A stretch of DNA of 64,000 nucleotides from Mauremys mutica. Its lineage: Eukaryota; Chordata; Testudines; Geoemydidae. Position 1 is the stretch's first letter, and every line of letters starts with the position of its first letter. The DNA is taken from assembly GCF_020497125.1 (NCBI RefSeq), contig NC_059075.1:34446003-34510002 (forward strand), given 5' to 3'. The translations under genes and the position numbers were made by a program. This document shows positions 1 through 11,757 of the stretch, one piece after another. A model generated the notes under the pieces. The model was not told the DNA's origin and ran no database searches. It worked only from the letters and a program-made list of their open reading frames with translations.

Positions 1-975
1 GCGTTTCTCAGATTTTCCCTAATAGTTTGATACTGTCAAAAGCACAGAGCTGCCTGCATTGGTTTGTTATTGTAGGGTTATCCACAGCTACTGGTCAGGG
101 CATATTTGTTGTGGAAATGTTCAAGAGTTCTGGGCAGACTGTTCTGATTTGTTTTTAAAGAACCATTTTAGCATTTCAATGGAAAGATACAAACTATTCA
201 AGGTGAGACCAACAAGATATTTTTCTTGTAGCCCGACTTTCTTAGCTGACACTTTGACCTCAGAGTAGATACAGGTTGGCAACAGAATAGTGTTCATGTA
301 AGATATTATGTTTTAGAAGATGGATGTTGTATAATGGTTTTAAACAGTACTTGAGATGGCTTCCTTGCTGTTGTGTTTAGCAGTTAGTGACCTGATAAGC
401 AATTGGCACAATCTCCCATCTGGCTGCTGGACTTGCTGTGTGTGCATCCAGAACCTTAGCAGACATGACCCTTGAACCAGGACCTTTGTGTCAGGAGGCA
501 ACAGTTCTATGAAGTCAATGGTAAATTTTCTATTAACTCCAAATGGCTCCTTATGTGAGCCAAGAGGGAGCATCTTGCTGACCAAACTGCCTGTTAGAAC
601 CACGTGACATCTGCATTATCTGCCTGATCCAAAGCTCACTGAAGTCAGTAAGTTTTCCCATTGACATTAATGATCTTTGAATCAACCCATCTCTATTTAG
701 GTAGTAAAATCATTCCACTGTCTAAGCAGCAGCTGTATGATGAATACTGTATTTATTCTTCTTGTAGTGTCTGCCAGTGATTATACTGTAGGTTACAATT
801 ATCAGGCAGTTCCTGGTTGATATGGAATCAGTGCTGCAGTATTTATCTTCACCTCTATCATTATCTCTTTTCATCTGTTAGGTAAAGCCTAGTATAGTAA
901 GACAAGTAAGTGATGCATACAGTCAGATACTCCAAGGAGTAGGATCTCTGCACTGAGGATCTTGTGCACGTTGAA
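1..975. other. no feature recognised
   Basis: Mixed-composition DNA with no repeat I recognise and no convincing coding region. The small open frames here have no family motif or exon-like flank. Confidence 0.5.
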
Positions 976-1412
976 CAGGGGTGAAAGTAACTTAACGGAC
1001 TTACCAGTATGCAAGGTGGCCAGAGACCTTTCAATAATTGCCAGAGACCTGGGGGTCCCAGCTGCTGCCGCTGCTACCATGGCAGCGGCTGGAGGCCCGG
1101 TCCCTTTTATCACCGCTGGAGCGCAGGGGTAGTGGTGCCAACTGGCAGCCCTGGGCCCTTTAAATCACTGCCAGAGCCCTGGGGTAGCAGCGGCAGCAGC
1201 TGGGAGCCCCAGGACTCTGGCAGCGATTTAGAGGTCCAGGGGCTCCGGGTGCTGCCTGGAGCTCCGGGCCCTTTTAAATTGCTGGGACCCAAGGCAGCTT
1301 CCCCTTTTGCTTCCCCCCATCAGCGGCCCTGCCGGTATGGTCAGCTGTGTATCGGTGGCCACTTTCTTACTGGTACCCCAGACCGGACCAAACCAACTTG
1401 CTTTCACCTCTG
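976..1412. mobile_element. non-autonomous hAT transposon (MITE), GC-rich
   Basis: The element begins CAGGGGTGAAAGTAA and ends CTTTCACCTCTG, giving imperfect terminal inverted repeats of about 15 bp. It is flanked by ACGTTGAA (968-975) and ACTTTGAA (1413-1420), an 8-bp target-site duplication matching at 7 of 8 positions, as expected for the hAT superfamily. The 437-bp interior is GC-rich with CAG/CTG-rich stretches and encodes no transposase. Open frames on both strands here arise from its composition and are not genes. Confidence 0.85.
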
Positions 1413-2140
1413 ACTTTGAATAACTTCATATGGCTTTATGTTATTTTACCTGCAAAAAGAGTAAAAGACAGCTTTAAATGCCATTCCATTGCTATATTAA
1501 AAACTAGATGTGTTCAATTTTCATGAAGATTAGAAGCTGAAATTTTGTTACCTGTTTTATAGAAGTCTTTACCAGACTTTACGGCTGCCACTTCCACTCT
1601 GTAAAAAATAAAAGTAAGAAAGCATGACTCACAAGAAGCCATTTAAGATGAATGGAATAAAACAGAAGACTGGTCTCTTTTGTTACCCAACATTTAACTC
1701 ACAGATTTCAAATAAAAAGCATTGTTTTCCACTCTGTGTCCCCTTTATTGCCTTTTCTCTCCCCCACCTCTGTTCATTTGCTTTCATTTCATGTCTTGAA
1801 ATATTTGGTGGCAGTCAGTTTAAGGGAAGAGAAGGGCCTGAAGACTGGGATTACAGATGAAACCTGTGAACCTGGGCCAATAGAAGTTTTTCCAATAGTC
1901 CAGAGCCAGTGATTAGTGATGGGCAAAGCACTTAAAGTGTTCTTTTTAAAAATAATCTTCAAACATTCACCTCTCCCTAGAAGTTTCACTTCACAGGTAT
2001 TTGTGCGAACAAATGTGGAAAATTTCAGTCTAAAAGAATTTCAATTTCTAAAGTTATGAGTAACCGATAAAGGATTTATTTTTTAGTGGAAATCACAATT
2101 ACAAAATTAACTTAAATGTTAGCTACAAGGTAGATATTAT
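1413..2140. other. no feature recognised
   Basis: AT-rich unique-looking DNA. I see no repeat family, coding signal or strong inverted repeat. Confidence 0.5.
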
Positions 2141-2228
2141 GGGCCAGATCTTTACCTAGCATAAAGTGGCATAGCTCCATTCAAGCCAATGGAACTATGC
2201 CACTTTACACCAAATGATAATCTGGCCC
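2141..2228. repeat. palindromic foldback repeat
   Basis: The element starts GGGCCAGAT and ends ATCTGGCCC. Internal arms around 2162-2182 and 2188-2208 are near reverse complements separated by about 6 bp, so the whole 88 bp can fold into one hairpin. It resembles a short palindromic repeat family common in reptile genomes with an 'attgacttcaatgg'-type centre. There is no coding capacity. TAT occurs on both sides, so a TA-type duplication is possible but not proven. Confidence 0.75.
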
Positions 2229-2316
2229 TATTGTATTCGGCCAGAAATTGCTATAAATCCTCCTCTTGATATTAACCCAGCTAATGTAAACAGTTAATTA
2301 GTTGAAACGTGGCCTG

Positions 2317-2700
2317 AATCATAGAAATTAAACATAGAAGGGACATCTTGGGTCATTTAGACCAGTGTTTCTCTACCTTTTTGATACCAGGGACCAACTT
2401 GCTGCCTTCCTAAACTATGACAGGAAGATCTCAGGGACCATTGCTGGTCCACGGACTGTTCGTTGAGAAACGCTGATTTACACCATCCCTGCCAATGCAG
2501 GATTGTTCTTTACAGTATATTTTGTTTTCTCCAATCCTTTGTCCAGTACTCTTTTAGTAATCTCTAATAATGGAACTTACATCAGCTCCTTTTGTAGACT
2601 GGTCCACAATCTGGTAGCCCTCGCTGTCAGGAAGAGTTTGTGATATGCTCTCTAAATTTCTTCTGCTTCATACTTCTTGTACCACCCTAAAATTCTGTCC
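2317..2700 (-). mobile_element. CR1 LINE 3' end, interrupted
   Basis: The sequence reads AATCATAGAA... followed by 'gggtcatttag' and, after an interruption, 'ccatccctgccaatgcagg' and 'acttcttgtaccaccct'. This is the reverse complement of a CR1 3' untranslated tail, so the element lies on the minus strand. It is split by the hAT copy at 2363-2475. CR1 is the dominant LINE of turtles, crocodiles and birds. The copy is 5'-truncated and non-coding. Confidence 0.75.
2363..2475. mobile_element. short hAT MITE nested in CR1
   Basis: Starts CAGTGTTTCTC and ends GAGAAACGCTG, an 11-bp inverted terminal repeat with one mismatch. The flanks ATTTAGAC (2355-2362) and ATTTACAC (2476-2483) match at 7 of 8 positions and form the target-site duplication. 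The 113-bp body has no coding capacity. It inserted into an older CR1 copy. Confidence 0.85.
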
Positions 2701-2740
2701 TCACCTCACAGATGTCTCTTAGCCAAGTGGTGTATATATA

Positions 2741-2812
2741 CAGGGCCTTATCCAAATCCCACTGAAGTTAATTGGAGACTTTCAACTGATTACAGTGGTC
2801 ATTGGATCAGAC
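2741..2812. repeat. degraded palindromic repeat
   Basis: Begins GGGCCTTATCCAAATCCCA and ends TTGGATCAGACTC. The two ends are imperfect reverse complements, matching a common reptilian foldback family built on 'gggcctgatcc' arms. It is short and diverged. Confidence 0.5.
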
Positions 2813-3104
2813 TCCTAAATCTTTGAATCTTTCCTCACAAGCCAATCCCTCAAAATCCTGGTGGTGAGGGGAGGGGGAGTTCTTCCCTCTAACATGGCTA
2901 AATGTGCATAGTGACGTCTTATCATTAGCGATGGCAGGATTTGATATCTTCAAAGGGTTCAGGTTTTGGATTCAGTTGAGAAAAGCACCAGGGTTCAGTT
3001 TGTGTGTGCCTCATGTTTTGAACAAAGTTTTGGGTCAGTTCAGACTAGCTCACTTATTTTTAGTAATTTCCTTGGTATAACAGAAAACAGCATAGATACT
3101 ATAC

Positions 3105-3316
3105 CAGGTATCGGCAACCTTTGGCATGCGGCCCGTCAGGGAAATCCGCTTGCGGGCCGGGCGGTTTGTTTACCTGCAGTGTCTGTAGGTTTGGCCGATC
3201 GCAGCTCCCACTGGCCACAGTTTGCTGTTCCAGGCCAATGGGGGCTGTTGGAAATGGCGCGGGCTGAGGCACATACTGGCTGCCACTTCTGGCAGCCCGC
3301 ATTGAGGCCCTCTCTC
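3105..3316. mobile_element. hAT MITE, left half only
   Basis: Begins CAGGTATCGGCAACCTTTGG, the same terminus as the complete copies at 8658-8833 and 16913-17149. The GC-rich body includes 'gcggcccgtcagggaaat' and a 'ggccgatcgcagctcccactgg' block. No matching right terminus or target-site duplication is visible, so this is a truncated or internally broken copy. The open frames here come from its GC content. Confidence 0.7.
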
Positions 3317-4847
3317 CTTGTGGTGCCTTAATATAAAACATCTCCATATGAATAAATATCTTTTGTTGATCTACTCCAGAACTACGGCCCCTGCCTTAAT
3401 TAAGTGGATTCTCATAAAAGAGGAATCCAGCTCCAGAATCCTATCACAAGAGAGCAAAGAATAAGCTAGTATTCATGTTACATTGATATATAATCCTTGA
3501 TGTGGAAGCAGAATCCATGAAAGCTGCCCCTTGTTTGATAATAATTTGCACCCAGTCTGACTCTGATGGCTGTGGTTTTGGTTAATATTTTAGCTGCTAC
3601 CTTTTCAATCTTAAATCTACCCCACACACCTCATTTATCCCACCATTTTCTTTTCACTTTCCCAAACTTTGCATTCCTTTTCCTTCTTAACTTTTATTTT
3701 AATTGGGCCTCAGCTGCTTCTTCATAGCTGTCAGTTCTGAAATGTTCCCCCATATTTCTTTGATGCTGCTCTTTACAGACATGCTCAGCCTCACCACCTG
3801 AGTACAACTGAACAATAACCAATTCATCTTCCTGTTTAAGCTCCTTTATAGTTATTATTTCTGGAACCTTCAGTCATATTATGGAGGGGGAAATTATTCC
3901 TTGGTTCTTCCTTTCATTTTTAAGAATACATTTCAAAGAAGGGTTTTCACAGTGAAGGCAAAATTTCAATTACATCAGACTTAAATTAAGTAATAATAAT
4001 AATAATAATTAATAATAGGAACAGGCCATATACTAAGGTCTTCGGTCTGTACTCAGTACTTACTCAAGTGAATCCCCCACTGGCTTCAAAGTTTAAAAAA
4101 ATCTCATCTCAGGACTTGGTATATTCTTATAACTCAGGATTTATTGTAATTCTTCACCTGCAGTCAATGATTCATATCCAGTCCAATTTGATTAGTCACC
4201 AAAATCCATTATCTCATGACTAGTGGGTGGTTTGTGTGATGTTAGTTTAGTGGTCGGTCCAGTTCTTACTGCACACAGGAACTAGCAGTAACCTGCACAA
4301 TTCTGCCCTAGACTCACATTTACACAAAATTTGTAATTTGGTCAGATTCAGGGTTATGGTTCAGTCCCCCTTTTTCCTGAACCAAATCACCACACTGAGC
4401 CATAATTGCCACCCTTCTTGGCAAATCTCTGCAAAGAAGTCATGTAGTGCGTGGACATGGAGACTGAACTATCCTCTTCTCCCTGGAGTGGTTCTTCCAG
4501 GTCAGGTTGAACCACACTAACAGGGCAGTGTGGAAAGCGTGCACCACTGCTATCTCTGCTCCACCCTTGCTGTGCATAGAGCACTGCTGTCTGGCAGTGC
4601 TCATGAGAAATGACATTGACGCGTGCAATTAAAATATAATTTAATAAGAATAATAATCATAAAAGTAGTTCTAGTGCACTCTTCCCTCAACAAAAGTGCC
4701 TGGGCAACTTCATGGGTAATTTAAATAGAACTGCAATAATAAATAAATACAAGGTGAAAGATACTAAAAAGAGCATAATGCTTCATGAAATACTAGCTAT
4801 AAAAACAAAATAGAGAACTGTGAATAAATGCGTGAATAAAACACTTA
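3317..4847. other. no gene; (TAA)n microsatellite inside
   Basis: Unique-looking DNA with a short (TAA)n tract at 3989-4018. Nothing else is supportable. Confidence 0.5.
3989..4018. repeat. (TAA)n microsatellite
   Basis: About ten TAA/AAT units with one interruption. Confidence 0.9.
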
Positions 4848-5008
4848 GGGCTAGATTTTCAAAAGTATATAGGAGTGTAAAGATGCAGGTAAGCACCTAG
4901 TGGGATTTCAGAAGTGCCCAGTTTCCATTAAAATCAAAAGCTAATGAAAATCCCACTAGGCATCTATCTATATCTGTAGGTACCTGAATGCCTTTAAAAA
5001 TCTGGTCC
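4848..5008. repeat. foldback repeat
   Basis: Starts GGGCTAGATTTTCAAAAGT and ends TTTAAAAATCTGGTCC, imperfect reverse complements. The interior also pairs ('cctagtgggatttc' near 4897 against 'aaatcccactagg' near 4950). It belongs to a reptilian palindromic repeat type with 'gattttcaaaag' ends. Non-coding. Confidence 0.65.
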
Positions 5009-5010
5009 TT

Positions 5011-5125
5011 GGGCCTTGATCTTGCAAAGGCTTACTCCCATGCTTAACTTTACCTGCTATGAAGTCAGGCAGACTACTCACAGTGTGCAAAGTTAAATAT
5101 ATGCACAAATCATTGCAAGAGCTTG
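5011..5125. repeat. foldback repeat
   Basis: Starts GGGCCTTGATCTTGCAAAGG and ends CATTGCAAGAGCTTGG. The inner 'cttaactttac' and 'gtgcaaagttaa' segments pair imperfectly. It abuts the previous foldback, so two palindromic repeats lie side by side. A relative with 'gattcagcaaagcacttaagc' ends lies at 8877-9046. Confidence 0.6.
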
Positions 5126-6577
5126 GCTTTACGAAGCAAAAGACAATTTATAACATTCTCTCTTCCAGAATGAGAAGTGACAATCAGTGGGAGATGGACA
5201 TTGCCATCATCTCTTCTGCAAGTCACCACTTGGTACAATCACTAAAGCCATTGCCATGTTATCCAAGGCCTTGCCTGTGAAGACTCTAGGTTAACTCAGA
5301 TTTGTAGTACTGTAACCTTAGCTACTCTTCAAAGGTCTCATCCAATATTCTCTGAAGTGAATGGGAGTCTCTCCATGGATCTCAGTAGGTGCTGAATTAG
5401 GCCCCAACTCAGGACTCCGTTGAAAGTGTGCCCTGAGTGCTTTGCTGCGGCTGCCAGGCTGTTCAGATAAGTCCTGCTGGTGCTTTGGTGCCTCCTGCTA
5501 GTATGTGGACAAATGCCCAGCATGCTCTGAAGTACTGATGGTATGTCTGGGTCCTTTGTCTACAAGAATCCAGATTAAAATAATTTTACCTTCATTTTTT
5601 TCTGAGTGGGACAATGTTACAGCTGCCTCGGGGCAGAACCACCTTTGGGTTTTGCTCCATAACAGTCCATACCCTTTTCCAGTTTGGCTCTGTAATAAAA
5701 TCCTAATGCTCTACTGTTAATATCCCAATCATATCAGGGCAAGAAACGGTGATGTTGCAAACACAGACTTTGAACTGTAGTGCAGATTCTAGCAGAAAAA
5801 GAGGCTGGGTTGTGACAGGGAAAGGCCTTTATTAAAAGCACAAATGTCATGAATAAAAGCAACAGTAACTCAGAAAAATACCAGCCAGGTGCATCCATTC
5901 ATTCTCTTTTTTCAGGTCTGATCTAGCATGACAATATTTCTATTAAAAAAGCCAAGTCTGACAGCTACGGTATGTCTGTTCCCAGGGGATTTACCTTCCT
6001 TGCTCAAAATCCAACCCTTCCTTACTAGATTTTTTTTTCCGTATTACTCAATTTATACTTAATTATAAACCCAACAGTATTAGTTTCAAAGCTCCCTTTA
6101 CCTTTTACCTCCCTTCAATGTCTCTTTATTGAGTTCAATGATATGATGCTCATTTGACTTCTGGGAAGAACATGCCATTATTCAATAGCCTATACACTGG
6201 TTCTTCAAGCAGTTTGTTACCCAGTCTCCCTTATAATGTCTCCATCGCTAACTTCTCTGAATGCTTTCACATTTTTCAGAAATAATTCTTTGCGAGCCTA
6301 AATTTTAGTGGTTCCCACAAAAGGTCATACCATTGCAACCCACTCTCTCCCCAGGGCTTAGATTGTGGTTATGGTTAGAAAAGTGACTATCCAAAAATGG
6401 CATCTTGTTAATATACCTGCTTCATGTGAGTCTTTGAGTCCTATCATCTTTCTTTAATGTCAAAAAACAGTTGTTATTCCAGCTATTACTACAGAAGCAG
6501 TAAAGCTATTGGACAGCACAATTGCAACCAAAATTTACATGAATATTTATTCAAATAAAGAACTGAATTCACCTCAA
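5126..6577. other. no gene; possible degraded foldback
   Basis: Around 5332-5405 lies a weak relative of the 'ggtctgatccaa...' palindromic repeats (AAGGTCTCATCCAA to GAATTAGGCCCC). The rest is unique-looking AT-rich DNA with no coding signal. Confidence 0.4.
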
Positions 6578-7860
6578 TTTCATAGATTCCAAGACCAGAA
6601 AGGACCAATGTAAGCATCTAGTCTAGCGACCTCCTGTATAACACAGGCCAAAGCACTTCCTCAAAATCATTCCGAGAACATATCTTTTAGAAAAACATCC
6701 CATCTTGATTTAAAAATGGTCAATGATGGAGAATCCACTATGACCCTTGGAATAATCCAGTTGTTAATTACTCTCACTGTTAAAATTGTACATATTATTT
6801 CCAGTGTGAATTTGTCTATCTTAACTTCCAGCCATTGAATCATGTTATCATCTTTCTCTGCAAGGTTGAAGAACCATTATTAAATATTTGTTCCTTGTGT
6901 AGGCACTTATAAACTAATCAAGTCATGCCTTAACCTTCTCGTTGTTAAGCTAAATAGATTGAGCTCCTTGTGTCTATCACTATAAGGCATGTTTTCTAAT
7001 CCTTCAAGCATTCTCCTGGCTCTTCTCTGAATCCTCCCTAATTTATCTACATCCTTCTTGAATAGCGGACACCAGAACTGGACACAATATTCCAATAGCG
7101 GTCGCACCAGTGCCAAATACAGAGCTAAAATAACCACTGTACTCCTTGAGATTCCCCTATTTATGCATTCAAAGATTGTATTAGCCTTTTCGGCCACAGC
7201 CTTGCACTAGGAGTTCATGTTCAGCTAATTATCCACCAGGGTCCCCAAATCTTTTTCATAGCCACTGCTTCCCAGGATAGAGTCCCCCAATGTATTCTTT
7301 GTTCCGAGATGTATACATTTAGCCATATTAAAACACATATTGTTTGCATACACTCAGCTTACTGAGTGATCTAGAACACTCTGTATCATTTACCTGTCCT
7401 CCTCACTATTTACCACTTCCCCAATTTTTGTCATCTACAAACTTTATCATGATGCTTTTATGTTTTCTTCCAGATCATTAAAATGGTAAATAGTGTAGTA
7501 CCAAGAACTTATCCCTGCCAGACCCTTCTAGAAACATATCTGTTAGATGAACATTGCCCATTTTCAATTACATTTTGAGACCTATCAGTTAGTCAGTTTT
7601 GAATCCATTTAATGTGTGCCATGTAAATGTTACATCATTCTAGTTATTTTTAATCAAAACATCATGTGGTACCAAGTCAAATGCCTTATAGAAGTCTAAG
7701 TGTAATACACCAACATTCTTAGTGCCTCTTTTGTGTTGCTGGTAGAAGTGTGTGTATTTGTATATTATATGCTGTATGTACACATGAACACTGGATTGTG
7801 AAAGAAGCCCAAGAGTTGGTAAAATGCATGATATCACCTTTTGATTCATATATACAGATT
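6578..7860 (-). mobile_element. CR1 LINE, 3' part with RT remnants
   Basis: A minus-strand CR1 of about 1.28 kb. Its 3' tail is at 6578 (TTTCATAGATTCCAAG). A frame at 7197-6907 reads ...YLALVRPLLEYCVQFWCPLF..., the conserved C-terminal part of CR1 ORF2. Further upstream, near 7690-7640, LDFYKAFDLVPHDVLI is a reverse-transcriptase motif. The catalytic YADD-like box is degraded to VDDKNWG near 7430. Frameshifts and stops separate the pieces, so this is a dead copy. It is the longest CR1 relic in the window. Confidence 0.9.
6907..7197 (-). pseudogene. CR1 ORF2 C-terminal fragment
   Basis: An open stretch of 96 codons in the CR1 copy. The segment LVRPLLEYCVQFWCPLFKKD, followed by a basic IQRRARRM patch, is typical of the region downstream of the CR1 reverse transcriptase. 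The fragment lacks the catalytic domain and cannot act alone. A second copy of the same region lies in sense orientation at 12182-12397. Confidence 0.85.
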
Positions 7861-8657
7861 ACATTTTCTAACCTGGGTTCCTAAAGTTAGGCTAAAAATG
7901 CAAATATAGCTATCTAAATAAAACCCACTAAAGACAATCACAAACCTTCCATTGACTTCAATAGGGCTATCAATAACTGCATTGAAATAAGAATGTTACA
8001 CCCCTTATTTTCAAATGTGCTGGGAAACTGCTGCTTCTCTTGAAGTTGATTGTCTACATGCATAAGTAATACACACAGAGACACGCATACACTCACACAG
8101 AGTGCAGGCCACTAAGTATAATTGTTTGTATAATTGTTTGCAATAAATTTATCCACTGTGAACTCATGTTAAATTAACTTACACAAGGGAAATGCTACTT
8201 TTAAGTCTCCTCTACAGTGTGTGCATGTGTTTGGTGGTGATATGGTAAATTGCAGCCATGTAATAAATTGGATTGATCATGCATTTTTGGCTTCCTCACC
8301 TGCACTGTAACCTCTAATTCATCTCTGCTGGGACTGCTTCTGTAATTCCAAGCCTCTGAACAGCTTTCAGTAGCTACTATTTAAAGATCAAAACAAAAAA
8401 ATCCACAACACCAAATTGCCACAGAAAGTTTTCCTCTGATCCCCTCTGTATGTGAATTTCTCACTGGTGTGACATGCAGGATGGACACTATTCATTTCTC
8501 AGCCAGTGGCCGACTTAAGGTTCAATAATATGTTAGCAAGGCTAAAAATGAGAGCTTTACAGTGCTAAAAATCCAGAATCTGCTTTTTTTGGCAGGATAA
8601 TGTATTTTCTGTGGTCCTGGTAGAACATGAGGTATTCGGCTTTTGCTCCTACCAGAG
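7861..8657. other. no feature recognised
   Basis: Unique-looking DNA. There is a short 'ccattgacttcaatagg' segment near 7950 that may be a scrap of a foldback repeat. Nothing else can be supported. Confidence 0.45.
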
Positions 8658-8833
8658 CAGGGATCGGCAACCTTTGGCACGTGGCTCGCCAGGGTAAGCC
8701 CCCTGGTGGGCCGGGCTGGTTTGTTTACCTGCTGCGTCCGCAGGTTTGGCCGATCGCAGGTCCCAGTGGCTGCGGTTCGCCACTCCATAGTGCTTACCCT
8801 GGTGAGGTGCGTGACAAAGGTTGCTGATCTCTG
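8658..8833. mobile_element. hAT MITE with perfect TSD
   Basis: Starts CAGGGATCGGCAACCTTTGG and ends CAAAGGTTGCTGATCTCTG, imperfect terminal inverted repeats of about 20 bp. Both flanks read TACCAGAG (8650-8657 and 8834-8841), a perfect 8-bp duplication. At 176 bp it is an internally deleted member of the family also seen at 3105 and 16913. The perfect duplication suggests a fairly recent insertion. Confidence 0.92.
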
Positions 8834-8876
8834 TACCAGAGTATTGTTGTGAAATGTGTCATATACAGAATATGGC

Positions 8877-9046
8877 TTTGATTCAGCAAAGCACTTAAGC
8901 AGTAACTTAACTTTAAGCACACAGTGTTGAATAGATGTGTTGAATAGATGTGATTAAACATATGCTTAGGTCCCACTGACTGCAGTAGAAGTTAAGCATA
9001 TTCTTAAATATGTGTTTTCATACTGGATTGGGTCCCAGATGATTTC
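8877..9046. repeat. foldback repeat
   Basis: Starts TTTGATTCAGCAAAGCACTTAAGC and continues with 'aacttaactttaagcacac'. The right side carries 'gcttaggtcccactgactgcag' and 'gaagttaagcatattcttaaat', which pairs with the left. It matches the palindromic family seen at 5011-5125. There is a short direct duplication of 'tgttgaatagatg' at 8925-8950. Confidence 0.6.
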
Positions 9047-9100
9047 TTGGAAACAAGGCACCTATCTCAAACTCATGCCAATAAAGCCGTGGTCCCACAA

Positions 9101-9282
9101 TCATAGAATATCAGGGTTGGAAGGGACCTCAGGAGGTCATCTAGTCCAACCCCCTGCTCAAAGCAAGACCAATCCCCAGACAGATTTTTACCCAGTTCCC
9201 TAAATGGCCCCCTCAAGGAGTGAACTCACAACCCTGGGTTGAGCAGGCCAGTGCTCAAACCACTGAGCTATCCCTCCTCCCT
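9101..9282 (-). mobile_element. tRNA-headed SINE with CR1-type tail
   Basis: Read on the minus strand, the right end gives a tRNA-like head (GGATAGCTCAGTGGTTTGAG as A-box region, then GGTTGTGAGTTCACTCC as B-box region). The body follows, then a tail ending at 9101 in CTGATATTCTATGA, the CR1 3' terminus. This is the architecture of the tortoise Pol III/SINE, whose tail is shared with turtle CR1 and lets it use the CR1 machinery. The copy looks nearly full length. Confidence 0.88.
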
Positions 9283-10821
9283 GTAATGAACTCATAGAGA
9301 TGAACCCCTGCCCCTGATGGAGCATCATTCAAATCGATAGGGTTCTGGATATGTGTAAGGGTCAGCCCATGCAAAGTTTACTGAAGGAATGAGGCCAATA
9401 TCTTTCTACCACATCCCAGCCCCATACATTCTTTCACTCTAGCAATCTGATTTATTTAGTCAGTACCTTTGGGGTGCCCTGTCTTTTGACCATTCACTTT
9501 GGTGAATCTCACAAGAAGGTCTGACGGGCATTTGGGGCTTTTTTTGTTTTTTTTTTAAGATTTTTTTTTCATGTATTCACTGTGTAGGTTTTTTTCCAGC
9601 TCTCTGTGCAACACTTTAAATAATTGCCCTTTTCTGTTTAATTGGAATGACAAACAGTAGAATGTTAATTAACAACAAAGTTCAGCGCAGAGCAAGTTAG
9701 AAGAACTGTAAAGAGGTCATGATTTACAGTATTTGCACAACTTGCTTTTATAAAGACATTGTTCTTCATTATAATAATGTCAAGAGAGCAAATAGGAAAA
9801 AAACAAAAAACAAAAAAAAGAACAAAATGTGTTGCATTAACAAAGAATGAATGGGCATTTGAAGCTGAACAGAATCCATTTGTATGTATTATTTCATACA
9901 AAGTTTATGGGATTCAGGATACCAGAAAATAAATAAAGGTAATGATTTCAAGGTAATGATCTCCTGGGAGTATGAATACTTAACAAAACTGTTAGTCTTA
10001 TCTACTTGCCTGGCCCTAAAAACCAGGGGCTTTTTATTCCTTAATTTTTCTACTCATTCTTACATTACAAGATCAAGATACTACATTAGGTGAAAGACAA
10101 ACTGCTACAGATATTTTACAGTTACCATTAGAACCACCTTCTCTGCTGAAGCTTTGCAAGACCTCCCTTTTTATGTTACAAATCACAATTTAAAGCATTC
10201 CTCCAGACAGAGACCTATGTCTATGTCTATGTCTCCGAAAGACACTACAGATCATGGCCCCTTGTGTTCTTCCACACACTAGTGTGTCTCATCACAGTCT
10301 GCAACTTTCTGAAAGGTGTCCAACATTTCCTTAGGTAATAAAACTCTGCAAAACAAGCCATACTCTTCAATCGCCCACTGCTATTTGTACCCTTGCTAGG
10401 GGGGGCTACTCTACAGGTCACTAGAAGAACTGTGCAGTGTAGACATACTTAAGAGGTGAGTTTTGATGAGTGAGTCAGGCCAAGTAAGGAGCAGTGCTTT
10501 TGCTTCATTTGCAATTGATGTCCTGCCCTTGGATGGGAACAACAAACATGCTATTTGAAATGAATCAGGAAAGTCAGGACTCAGAGAACATAAGAGAATT
10601 ATGCTAGGGGGCAGAGCCATGACAACAGTGCTTACTGTGCTGCCAGAAAACATTCATTATGGAGGTTTTATTCATGTGGGTGAGTGGGCGGTTTAGATGC
10701 CTTGGCTCACTTAAATGAGTGAATTTTCCGAATATAGTCTCTGTGGTACACAAGTGATCACTGAAAACTAGTAGCTGCCCCCAGTCTCTAGGATAACAGG
10801 ACTTGCAGTCTGTAATTTACA
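9283..10821. other. no gene; homopolymer-rich patches
   Basis: T-rich tract around 9538-9572 and A-rich tract around 9797-9822. A short 'tctatg' triplication lies near 10208. The rest is unique-looking and without coding signal. Confidence 0.45.
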
Positions 10822-11059
10822 CAGGGGCGGCTCTAGACATTTCGCCGCCCCACGCACGGCGTCATGCCGTGGGAGGCGCTCTGCCGGTCGCCGGTCCCCC
10901 AGCTCCAGTGGACCTCTGAGCCGCGGGACCAGCGGACCCTCCGCAGGCATGCCGCCGAAGGCACCCTGCCTGCCACCCTCCCGGCGGCTGGCAGATCGCC
11001 CCCTGCGGCTTGCCGCCCCAAGCACGCACTTGGCGTGCTGGTGCCTGGAGCCGCGTCTG
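10822..11059. mobile_element. GC-rich hAT MITE, copy 1 of 4
   Basis: Starts CAGGGGCGGCTCTAGACATT and ends CTGGAGCCGCGTCTG. The flanks are AATTTACA on both sides (10814-10821 and 11060-11067), a perfect 8-bp duplication. The 238-bp body is very GC-rich ('gccgccccacgcacggcg', 'gaccagcggaccctccgcagg'). Homologous copies lie at 20300, 27988 and 48961. Open frames on both strands here are compositional and not genes. Confidence 0.93.
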
Positions 11060-11757
11060 AATTTACAGATAGAGCTGGGTGAAAGACTTTGATTCTGATG
11101 AGTTTATTCATTATTTGGAATTGTTGAACTGAAACTTGATATGAACATATTTCAGCATAAGGGTTATTCATGAACTATTCGCTTAGGAAATGTGCCAGGT
11201 CCACAATAAGGCTGCTTTTGTGATGTTCCGGGTCTCAAACCCAGGCCAGGGAATCCCCGAACAACCATCACACTTACTGAAACGTGTGGGCTGAGACACT
11301 AATAGGACTACAGCCTCAGCCAGTGCACCCCCCCCCCCGATTGGGGGAATCTCCTGGCTCCACTGATTGGTCCAACCAGGCCAGGTAAACCAGAAGGAAG
11401 CACAGAAAAGTTTGTCCGAGCAACAAGGTGGTTTCCTGTTGTAGATGCATTGGACCCTGCTTGTGCCTGCCTCTTGCATCCAACTCTCTTACTGATTCCT
11501 GCTCTGCTCCTGGCTCTTGCTTTATCCCTGTCTTCACTCCTGTTCTTCCCATGCTCCTGCTCTGTGTTTGATACTTGTCTCTCCTTCAGTTCCTGCCCTT
11601 ACACCTCGCCTTCAATCGTCAGTTACCAGTCCTAGCTCTGACCCTGGCCTCCAACTTCTGACCCAGACTCTGGATTGATACTTGGCTTTGGCATTTGATG
11701 TCTGACCTTGGCTCTGACCCTCAGATTCAATTCCTGATTAACAAAGTGCATATTCAA
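11060..11757. other. pyrimidine-rich tract, unclassified
   Basis: From about 11440 to 11740 the plus strand is strongly pyrimidine-rich, with repeated CTCCTGCTCT-like and CTGACCCTGG-like phrases. This could be an old minisatellite or part of a retroelement LTR; I cannot decide. A run of C at about 11329-11338 precedes it. Confidence 0.4.
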
